Shown here: piece after piece, positions 1-5,548 of the stretch
Layout: each line of letters begins with the position of its first letter
Position numbering within the stretch: the stretch's first letter is position 1
Assembly: GCA_943325255.2 (NCBI GenBank)
Contig: CALPOS020000074.1
Location: 1-9,229, forward strand
Direction: 5' to 3'
From: Sphingobacterium thalpophilum
GTDB lineage: Bacteria > Bacteroidota > Bacteroidia > Flavobacteriales > Flavobacteriaceae
Length of the DNA: 9,229 nt
Notes under the pieces: model-generated
Told to the model about the DNA's origin: nothing
The model's input: only the letters and a program-made list of their open reading frames with translations
The model's database searches: none
Translations under genes and position numbers: made by a program

Positions 1-161
1 AGGAATTGGGAATTAGGAATTGGGAATTAGGAATTACGAATTGGGAATTAGGAATTAGGAATTGGGAATTAGGAATTAGGAATTAGGAATTAGGAATTGG
101 GAATTAGGAATTGGGAATTAGGAATTGGGAATTAGGAATTGGGAATTGGGAATTAGGAATT
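1..161. repeat. Heptamer tandem array, 23 units of (A/G)GGAATT
   Basis: Exactly 23 consecutive 7-bp units fill positions 1-161 with no spacer. I count 13 AGGAATT, 9 GGGAATT and one ACGAATT (36-42). Units vary almost only at the first base, and A-type and G-type units often alternate, giving a partial 14-bp period. The array starts at the first base of the window, so it probably extends further left. It lies downstream of the minus-strand gene ending at 185. A non-triplet unit length and purine-rich strand bias are visible. It is not CRISPR, because there are no unique spacers. Its function is unknown; copy number could change by slippage. Confidence 0.95.
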
Positions 162-172
162 ATGATGTAGGT

Positions 173-197
173 AATTCGTAATTTTTAATTCGTAATT
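173..197. repeat. Two copies of AATTCGTAATT next to the heptamer array
   Basis: The 11-mer AATTCGTAATT occurs at 173-183 and again at 187-197. Its reverse complement, AATTACGAATT, occurs inside the heptamer array at 32-42, around the single variant unit. The second copy overlaps the last codons and the stop of the minus-strand gene (stop at 185-187). The tract therefore looks like a degenerate, inverted extension of the array that reaches into the coding end. Confidence 0.7.
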
Positions 198-430
198 GTA
201 TAAATTTCACCTCGATGGGGTTTTAAAGCATCCCGAACTACAATCATATTTGCTTCTTCCACCACCATATAAGCGATGGCATGCATGTCATTGATAATCT
301 CAAATCCAGTGATATTTAAGGTGATTTTTTCTGTTTGAATGTATTCTTTCAAATGAATTTCATGGTGTTCTGCAATTTTTGCAGCGACGGGACCGCGGAA
401 ATCCCAGATGAGTTTAATTTGTCTTGACAT
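185..430 (-). CDS. Small conserved-looking cytoplasmic protein, function unknown
   Basis: An 81-residue protein with an ATG at 428-430. It has no signal peptide, no membrane segment and no cysteine. It opens with MSRQIKLIWDFRGPVAAKIA and has mixed alpha/beta character, with an amphipathic histidine- and glutamate-containing segment (around residues 20-35) and a VVEEANMIVVRDALKP stretch near residue 56. It resembles hypothetical proteins I associate with Flavobacteriaceae, but I cannot name a domain. A -7 motif TATCTTTG lies only 8 bp before the start, implying a very short leader or a leaderless mRNA. The last residues (ITN) and stop lie in repeat-like sequence. It is transcribed divergently from the first sorted protein. 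The coding call rests on the promoter, normal composition and start; the function is not inferred. Confidence 0.75.
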   Translation of the reverse strand: MSRQIKLIWDFRGPVAAKIAEHHEIHLKEYIQTEKITLNITGFEIINDMHAIAYMVVEEANMIVVRDALKPHRGEIYTITN

Positions 431-438
431 TTTTCTTG

Positions 439-446
439 CAAAGATA
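439..446 (-). promoter_or_regulatory. Bacteroidota -7 promoter motif TATCTTTG for the small minus-strand gene
   Basis: Read on the minus strand, 446 to 439 is TATCTTTG, a full match to the TAnnTTTG element of the Bacteroidota primary sigma factor. It ends 8 bp before the ATG at 430. No clear -33 TTG is visible. It is one half of a 62-bp divergent promoter region (431-492). Confidence 0.6.
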
Positions 447-468
447 ATTTATGCGATAGTTATTTTAA

Positions 469-476
469 TATATTTG
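469..476 (+). promoter_or_regulatory. -7 promoter motif TATATTTG for the first sorted protein
   Basis: TATATTTG matches TAnnTTTG and ends 16 bp before the ATG at 493. The leader between them is A-rich, as is usual in this phylum, where Shine-Dalgarno sites are weak. The -33 element is not obvious. Confidence 0.6.
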
Positions 477-492
477 AAATAAAAATAAACTT

Positions 493-2034
493 ATGAAAAA
501 CAATTACTTAAGATTTAATTCTATTGTTAAAGGAGCTTACATGTTGCTTTTCTCTTTTGCAACTCAAGCGCAAAATGATTATTCGGTTTCTCCAATTCCA
601 TATCAAGTTTACACTGCTGCTGTCCCCGTTCAGGGAACTTTTGACGATACTTTTTCTGCGCCGATTCCACTTGGCTTTGATTTTTACTTCTATGGTAGTA
701 TGTATAATCAGGTCAATGTTAGTACTAATGGTTATATCAGTTTTAACCCTCAGGCCCAAGGAACTAATTCCCCATGGGCTTTTAATACTACGATACCAAA
801 TGCAGATTTTCCTGTAAAAAATGCGTTCTTAGGGTGTTATCATGATTTAAATAACGCAAATGCTGAAGGAACGATAACCTATTCAGTGATAGGAAGTGCT
901 CCTTATAGAAGACTAGTTGTATTGTTCGACAATCAATCTCATTTTTCTTGCATCGATCTGAAAAGTACATTCCAGATGATTTTGTATGAAACACTGAACA
1001 TTTTAGACGTTCAATTAATCGACAAACAAGTATGTGCATCGTGGAATAGTGGAAATGCAGTTACGGGAATTATCAATAGTGATGGTTTGTTCGCTGTAAC
1101 GCCTCCCGCTAGAAATACAAGTTCATGGACCGCTTTCCACGAAGGATGGCGTTTTCAGAGACCATTTTCGACCAATTCATATTTGTTTGCTAAATGCGAC
1201 GATGATGCTGATGGAATTGTAACCTTTAATTTACAAGTGGCTCAAAATGATCTATTTGCTGCGAACCCGACTTTGGTTACTTTTTACAGTAATGAAACCG
1301 ATGCGATTTCACAAACCAATGCGATTACTAACTTGAATTATACCAATACTACTGCCAACTTAGAAACCCTATACGCGAATGTGAATGGTGAAGTCAAATC
1401 AATCATTCTTCGAGTAATTGATTGTGCCAATGATTACGATTTAGATTCTGTTGATACTGCAAACGAAGACTTAAATGCAGATACTAATTTAGCGAATGAC
1501 GATACGGATTTAGACGGTATTCCTAATTTTATTGACAATGACGATGATGGCGATTTAATTCTTACCGAGGTAGAATATGTTTTTGCCAGAAACGCTACAA
1601 GTGCATTAGTCATCTTAGACACCGACAACGACGGGATTCCAAATTACCTTGATTCAGATGACGATGGTGATGGTTTGTTGACTATTAATGAAGATTATAA
1701 TAATAACAACAACCCAGCAGATGATGACACGAATGCCAATTCGATTCCAGATTATTTAGAAAATGCTGTGATGCTTGCCCTGAACAATTTTTCTTTACAA
1801 AATGAAGTGACGATTTATCCAAATCCTGCCAGTTCTATTTTGAACATTGAGAACAAATCGAACGAATCGGTGGTAGCTGTTTCTATTTACAACTTGAGCG
1901 GTGCCTTGGTAAAAGAAGTGAAATCATCAACCTCTTTGCCATCTGTTTCAGTATCAGAATTGCAAAGCGGTATTTACTTTGTGAAAATTCAGATGAATAC
2001 GCAAGTCGTGAATTATAAATTCATTAAAAATTAA
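493..2034 (+). CDS. Secreted T9SS-sorted protein with calcium-loop (TSP3-like) repeats, paralog 1
   Basis: A 513-residue protein. Residues 1-26 look like a signal peptide with hydrophobic core AYMLLFSFA and cleavage after TQA. Residues about 28-225 form a beta-rich domain typified by IPLGFDFYFYGSMYN and VSTNGYISF (59-84). Residues 235-311 form a module starting CDDDADGIVTFNL and ending VIDC, a type seen in large flavobacterial surface proteins. Residues 314-422 are Asp-rich loops (DTDLDGIPNFIDNDDDGD, LDTDNDGIPNYLDSDDDGDG) resembling thrombospondin type 3 calcium-binding repeats. Residues 438-513 are a T9SS type A sorting domain: YPNPASSILNIE, then VSIYNLSGALVKEV, LQSGIYFVKIQ, ending KFIKN. 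In this family the domain is removed on export and the protein is attached to the surface or released. No catalytic domain is visible, so an adhesin or surface-coat role is inference only. The next gene is its tandem paralog. Confidence 0.9.
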   Translation: MKNNYLRFNSIVKGAYMLLFSFATQAQNDYSVSPIPYQVYTAAVPVQGTFDDTFSAPIPLGFDFYFYGSMYNQVNVSTNGYISFNPQAQGTNSPWAFNTTIPNADFPVKNAFLGCYHDLNNANAEGTITYSVIGSAPYRRLVVLFDNQSHFSCIDLKSTFQMILYETLNILDVQLIDKQVCASWNSGNAVTGIINSDGLFAVTPPARNTSSWTAFHEGWRFQRPFSTNSYLFAKCDDDADGIVTFNLQVAQNDLFAANPTLVTFYSNETDAISQTNAITNLNYTNTTANLETLYANVNGEVKSIILRVIDCANDYDLDSVDTANEDLNADTNLANDDTDLDGIPNFIDNDDDGDLILTEVEYVFARNATSALVILDTDNDGIPNYLDSDDDGDGLLTINEDYNNNNNPADDDTNANSIPDYLENAVMLALNNFSLQNEVTIYPNPASSILNIENKSNESVVAVSIYNLSGALVKEVKSSTSLPSVSVSELQSGIYFVKIQMNTQVVNYKFIKN

Positions 2035-2051
2035 TTTTACAATATTTTTTT

Positions 2052-2082
2052 AAAGGTTTAGTGAAAGCTAAGCCTTTTTTTT
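2052..2082 (+). terminator. Rho-independent terminator after paralog 1
   Basis: The stem AAAGGTTTAG (2052-2061) pairs with CTAAGCCTTT (2068-2077) around the loop TGAAAG, with one T-G wobble, followed by a T run to 2082. It begins 17 bp after the stop. It matches in layout the terminator after paralog 2. Confidence 0.9.
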
Positions 2083-2179
2083 GTTCATGTTAACCCGTCA
2101 ATATCAAAATTTGGAACTGTTTTTTGTTGGTAATTTGAAGCAAAGGCTTTCTGTTGCTAAGTATTCCCATTTCTCACTT

Positions 2180-2222
2180 CTTATCGACTAAACTTTATAA
2201 TTATCAAATGGTTACCGATAAG
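2180..2222. repeat. Spaced inverted repeat CTTATCG / CGATAAG upstream of paralog 2
   Basis: CTTATCG at 2180-2186 and its perfect reverse complement CGATAAG at 2216-2222 are separated by 29 bp. The right arm is followed by six T and then directly by the -7 element at 2231. It could be an operator-like site or chance; no similar pair is seen upstream of paralog 1. Confidence 0.35.
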
Positions 2223-2230
2223 TTTTTTAT

Positions 2231-2238
2231 TATATTTG
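2231..2238 (+). promoter_or_regulatory. -7 promoter motif TATATTTG for paralog 2
   Basis: This is the same octamer as upstream of paralog 1. It ends 32 bp before the ATG at 2271. It lies downstream of the TTG at 2154, so a transcript from here could not use that upstream start. It supports the ATG at 2271. Confidence 0.6.
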
Positions 2239-2270
2239 ACCAACCAAAACCAATTAAAAAACCAATTATT

Positions 2271-3782
2271 ATGATTAAGAATTACTTTTTTTTAGCAGCG
2301 CTGTTTTGTATTTCATTGCAAGGAAGTGCTCAATCCAATTATGCAGTAACTCCCATTCCTTTTGTGCAGTATCAAACAACCTCTGCCAATTTAGCAACTC
2401 AAGATGATCGTTGTTCTGCTTTAATTCCAATTCCATTTGCCTTTGATTTTTATGGCGTTAGTTATAATGAGTTAGTTATTAGCACCAATGGTTATATTGA
2501 TTTTCGTTCTTCTTCTGCCAATTTAGGTTCACCATTTTCCTTCTCGCAAACCATTCCGAATACTGCTTTTCCGGTAAAGAATTCGATTCTAGGTGCGTAT
2601 TCAGATTTGAATAATGCCAATGGAGAAGGTACCATCACTTATGGTGAATATGGAACGGCTCCGTATCGAAAATTCGTTGTGTATTTTTATAACAATTCCT
2701 TTTTTGCTTGTACAGCAATCAAAAGTACATTTCAAATGATTTTGACTGAAACGGCTAATACGATTGATGTTCAATTGATAGACAAGCAAACTTGTCCATC
2801 AACAGGAAGTGGTCGAACAGTTACAGGTTTAATTAATTTGGATGGAACCCAAGGAATTGCGGCTCCTGGAAGAAATACAGGAACATGGACTGCTTTTCAC
2901 GAAGGCTGGCGTTTTTACAGACCAAATTACTATAACAACTATTCCTTTGTTCGTTGTGATGATGATGCTGATGGATTTCAAACTTTTGATTTGAATGTTG
3001 CTGCCAATGATTTATCTTCTGGTAATCCTGCTTCCATTAGTTTTTACGCAGATATGGCTATGACTATTCCAATTGCAAATCCGAACGCATTTGTCAATAC
3101 GACGAATCCTCAAACAGTTTATGCGATGGGATTGGGAATGGTTAAACCAGTTACTTTGTCTGTTATTGATTGTGCGGTTGATGCTGACAATGACTCAGTT
3201 GCAACAGCGGATGAAGATGTTAATTTAGATTCCAATTTAGCGAACGATGATACCGATTTTGATGGAATTCCAAACTATTTAGACAACGATGATGATGGTG
3301 ATTTGATATTAACTAACGTTGAATATGTTTTTGGTAGAAGTGATAATGGAGCGCTTTCTCTTCTAGATACTGATGGCGATACGATTCCAAATTATTTAGA
3401 TAATGATGATGACGGCGATGGCGTACTGACTTTCCTTGAAGATTATGATGGAAATGGAAATCCAGGTGATGACGATACCAACGGTAACCTAATCCCTGAC
3501 TTTTTGGAGAATGCTGTCTTTTTAGGTACAGGTAATTTTGACATTCAAAATGAAGTAACCATTTATCCTAATCCTGCCAGTTCTATTTTAAATATTGACA
3601 ACCAATCGAATGAATCGGTTGGAGCCATTGCAATCTATAATATTAATGGCGCTTTGGTGAAAGAAGCAAAATCTGCTACTTCATTGCAATCTATTTCGGT
3701 TGCAGATTTGCAAAGTGGTATTTATATGGTAAAAATTCAATTGAATTCTAAAGTTTTGAACTATAAATTTATCAAGAATTAA
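2271..3782 (+). CDS. Secreted T9SS-sorted protein with calcium-loop (TSP3-like) repeats, paralog 2
   Basis: 503 residues from the ATG at 2271. I chose this start because a clean signal peptide begins there (MIKNYFFLAALFCISLQGSA, cleavage after residue 20), while an in-frame TTG at 2154 would add 39 residues and lies upstream of the promoter. The domain order matches the preceding gene: beta-rich domain at about 22-218 (IPIPFAFDFYGVSYN, ISTNGYIDF), CDDDADGFQTFDL module at 229-301, Asp-rich loops at 304-412 (DTDFDGIPNYLDNDDDGD, DTDGDTIPNYLDNDDDGDG), and T9SS type A sorting domain at 428-503 ending KFIKN. The two proteins align almost end to end and the sorting domains are nearly identical, so this is a tandem duplication. 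Four cysteines align (147, 175, 229, 301). Cys48 here and Cys115 in the first copy have no partner. An extracellular or surface structural role is inferred; no enzyme motif is seen. Confidence 0.9.
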   Translation: MIKNYFFLAALFCISLQGSAQSNYAVTPIPFVQYQTTSANLATQDDRCSALIPIPFAFDFYGVSYNELVISTNGYIDFRSSSANLGSPFSFSQTIPNTAFPVKNSILGAYSDLNNANGEGTITYGEYGTAPYRKFVVYFYNNSFFACTAIKSTFQMILTETANTIDVQLIDKQTCPSTGSGRTVTGLINLDGTQGIAAPGRNTGTWTAFHEGWRFYRPNYYNNYSFVRCDDDADGFQTFDLNVAANDLSSGNPASISFYADMAMTIPIANPNAFVNTTNPQTVYAMGLGMVKPVTLSVIDCAVDADNDSVATADEDVNLDSNLANDDTDFDGIPNYLDNDDDGDLILTNVEYVFGRSDNGALSLLDTDGDTIPNYLDNDDDGDGVLTFLEDYDGNGNPGDDDTNGNLIPDFLENAVFLGTGNFDIQNEVTIYPNPASSILNIDNQSNESVGAIAIYNINGALVKEAKSATSLQSISVADLQSGIYMVKIQLNSKVLNYKFIKN

Positions 3783-3800
3783 AAAGAGATTTAAAAAATT

Positions 3801-3833
3801 AAAAAGGTCTAGTGATTACTAGGCCTTTTTTTT
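3801..3833 (+). terminator. Rho-independent terminator after paralog 2
   Basis: The stem AAAAAGGTCTAG (3801-3812) pairs with CTAGGCCTTTTT (3819-3830) around the loop TGATTA, with one T-G wobble, and a T run to 3833. It is homologous in layout to the terminator at 2052-2082. A false GTG start for the next gene (3812) lies inside this hairpin. Confidence 0.9.
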
Positions 3834-3851
3834 ACATTTTTTTTACATTTT
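3830..3851 (+). repeat. Two adjacent copies of TTTTACATTTT
   Basis: The 11-mer TTTTACATTTT occurs at 3830-3840 and again at 3841-3851. It lies between the terminator T tract and the -7 motif of the thioredoxin gene. This T-rich tract may influence termination or promoter strength; it may equally be a simple slippage duplication. Confidence 0.6.
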
Positions 3852-3868
3852 TTCTTTTATTATATGTT

Positions 3869-3876
3869 TATTTTTG
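3869..3876 (+). promoter_or_regulatory. -7 promoter motif TATTTTTG for the thioredoxin-like gene
   Basis: TATTTTTG matches TAnnTTTG, 22 bp before the ATG at 3899. Together with the preceding terminator it makes this gene its own transcription unit and excludes the upstream GTG at 3812 as the start. Confidence 0.55.
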
Positions 3877-3898
3877 TCTGTCTAAATTCAGAATTACT

Positions 3899-5428
3899 AT
3901 GAAATATTTGAAACTCAAAAATTCATTTATCGTATTCTTTTTTTGCTCCTTTGCGCCATTAGTAAGTGCTCAATCGGGATACAATATAGCGGTAAAGATG
4001 AAGAATTGCAACGATACTATTGCATTTCTTACCTACTATCAAATGGATAAAACCTATATTAAAGATACTTGTACAAATATCAAAGATGGAAAAATTGTAT
4101 TCAAAGGGAAAGAGAAACTCTCTCGTGGCATTTACTCGATAGTCAATCAAAAAAAGGCCATTGTCTTTGATTTTTTTGTGGATGAAAACAATCAGAATCT
4201 TAAGTTAGAAAGCGACGCTAATAATTTCAGACGAGAGGCAAGTGCGGAAAACTCAGTTCAAGAAAACGAATTTTTTAATTACACGAAATTCTTAACTAGT
4301 GAAAATGAAAAATTTTTTAATTCCAAAGCGCAGCTGCGTGGATTAAGTAAAAAAGATTCCTTAGCGAAGATCATCGACTTGAGAAAACAATTGGACTTGA
4401 GTATTCAAGACTATGAGCAAAAGTTGGCAGAAAAAAATAAGGGAACTTATTTAGGCGATTTTATTACACTTAAGGTGGAAAAAACATTGAAAAATCCGCC
4501 ACTTGCCTCGAATGGAAGAGTGGATAGCCTTAAAGTATATCGTTATTATCACGCGCATTATTGGGATGGTGTTGATTTTAAAGATGAAGTGATTACTCGA
4601 AATCCATTTTTTTTCACCAAGCTTAAATCCTATTTTGATACTGTTATTGTCAAGCATCCAGATTCGGTGGCTGTTGAAATCGATAAGATGATGAGTAAAC
4701 CGCCACAAGGTAGTTTGCTATTTAAGCTGTTGCTAGGACATTTCACTTCGACTTACGAAACCTATAATATCATGGGATTTGATAAGGTATTCGTGCATAT
4801 GGTTGATCATTACTTCAAAACAGGAAAAGCAGTTGGTACTTATGAGGACGATGTCATAGAAAGAATTATCAAGCGCAGCGATAAACTAAAGCCACTTCTC
4901 ATCGGTACTAAGGCTCCTGAACTGTCGATGATAAAAGCTTCAGATCGCGCTAATATTGCCAGTAAAGGTTTTGAAAACGCCAAGAATAGCGATGAGGTTA
5001 CCAAACTTTTTTATGACAATGTTACTGAAATTAATTCCTTATTTTACAAGCTGCACGATGTTGTTGCGGATTATCTAATATTAATATTTTGGGATGTTGA
5101 TTGTGGTCATTGTCAGAAGGAAATTCCGAAGTTGCTCGATTTGTATCATGAATTTCAAAAGGAGAAGAAGGACGTCAAGGTCTATAGTGTTTATACCGAA
5201 AAAGAAGGCGACAAATACCAGAAGTATATTGATGAGCACCAATTAGATTGGATTAATGTATACGATGGTGTTTTTTACAATAATGTTCGAGAAAAATACG
5301 ATGTCTATTCAACGCCTGTTATCTATGTGCTTGACAAAAATAAAGTCATCAAAGCAAAACGAGTGGCGGTGGAACAAATCAAACAAATTGTCAGTGATAT
5401 TGAATCAGAGTACAAAAAGGCAAAGTAG
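3899..5428 (+). CDS. Exported thioredoxin-fold protein (DUF4369/DUF5106-type, CGHC active site)
   Basis: 509 residues from the ATG at 3899, where a signal peptide starts (hydrophobic FIVFFFCSFAPLVSA, cleavage after residue 24). Residues about 28-110 look like DUF4369, the N-terminal module of many Bacteroidota TlpA-like proteins. Residues 205-335 resemble DUF5106 (NPFFFTKLKSYFDTV, PDSVAVEID, MGFDKVFVHMVDHYFKTGKA). The C-terminal thioredoxin domain runs from about 337 (GTKAPELSMI) to 509, with active site FWDVDCGHCQKEIP (Cys402, Cys405) and the cis-proline STP at 471-473. The family works outside the cytoplasm in thiol-disulfide exchange; the substrate is unknown. Between APELSMI and the strand before the CGHC there is roughly 30 residues more than I expect. 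Cys16 lies in the signal peptide without a proper lipobox, so I read it as SPI-cleaved and periplasmic. A surface-folding role for neighbouring secreted proteins is possible but unsupported. Confidence 0.88.
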   Translation: MKYLKLKNSFIVFFFCSFAPLVSAQSGYNIAVKMKNCNDTIAFLTYYQMDKTYIKDTCTNIKDGKIVFKGKEKLSRGIYSIVNQKKAIVFDFFVDENNQNLKLESDANNFRREASAENSVQENEFFNYTKFLTSENEKFFNSKAQLRGLSKKDSLAKIIDLRKQLDLSIQDYEQKLAEKNKGTYLGDFITLKVEKTLKNPPLASNGRVDSLKVYRYYHAHYWDGVDFKDEVITRNPFFFTKLKSYFDTVIVKHPDSVAVEIDKMMSKPPQGSLLFKLLLGHFTSTYETYNIMGFDKVFVHMVDHYFKTGKAVGTYEDDVIERIIKRSDKLKPLLIGTKAPELSMIKASDRANIASKGFENAKNSDEVTKLFYDNVTEINSLFYKLHDVVADYLILIFWDVDCGHCQKEIPKLLDLYHEFQKEKKDVKVYSVYTEKEGDKYQKYIDEHQLDWINVYDGVFYNNVREKYDVYSTPVIYVLDKNKVIKAKRVAVEQIKQIVSDIESEYKKAK

Positions 5429-5431
5429 TTT

Positions 5432-5459
5432 GCAGTACTAAATATTTAGTCCTTGCTGC
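5432..5459. repeat. AT palindrome with GCAG/CTGC flanks after the thioredoxin gene
   Basis: ACTAAATATTTAGT (5437-5450) is a perfect 14-bp palindrome starting 8 bp past the stop. GCAG (5432-5435) and CTGC (5456-5459) could pair outside it with an asymmetric bulge. There is no T run after it, so I do not call it a Rho-independent terminator. It may be a weak 3' hairpin or chance. Confidence 0.35.
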
Positions 5460-5526
5460 CAATTCCTTCACGACCTCGATTGTTGTATTTCAATTTAAAT
5501 TTAGGTGCGTCTTGACAATTAATTTT

Positions 5527-5534
5527 TAAGTTTG
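5527..5534 (+). promoter_or_regulatory. -7 promoter motif TAAGTTTG for the FAD-dependent dehydrogenase
   Basis: TAAGTTTG matches TAnnTTTG and ends 14 bp before the ATG at 5549. A TTGACA lies at 5512-5517, but only 12-15 bp upstream, which is too close for the usual Bacteroidota -33/-7 spacing. Confidence 0.55.
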
Positions 5535-5548
5535 TCAAAAATCAAATT

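Noticed and set aside
1..161. CRISPR array or telomere-like element
   Set aside because: Units are contiguous 7-mers without spacers, no cas genes are present, and nothing suggests a chromosome end.
2154..2270. Longer N-terminus for paralog 2 starting at TTG 2154
   Set aside because: It would place 39 residues before a complete signal peptide and lies upstream of the TATATTTG promoter motif; the ATG at 2271 is better.
3812..3898. Longer N-terminus for the thioredoxin protein starting at GTG 3812
   Set aside because: The codon is inside the terminator hairpin of the preceding gene and upstream of the -7 motif; a normal signal peptide starts at 3899.
3899..3970. Lipoprotein reading of the thioredoxin protein (Cys16)
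   Set aside because: The residues before Cys16 are FFF, not a lipobox, and a better signal peptidase I site (VSA before Gln25) follows.
5256..5441. Plus-strand 61-residue ORF at the end of the thioredoxin gene
   Set aside because: It overlaps the conserved thioredoxin C-terminus in another frame; no independent evidence.
5432..5459. Rho-independent terminator after the thioredoxin gene
   Set aside because: The palindrome is AT-rich, has almost no loop and is not followed by a T run.
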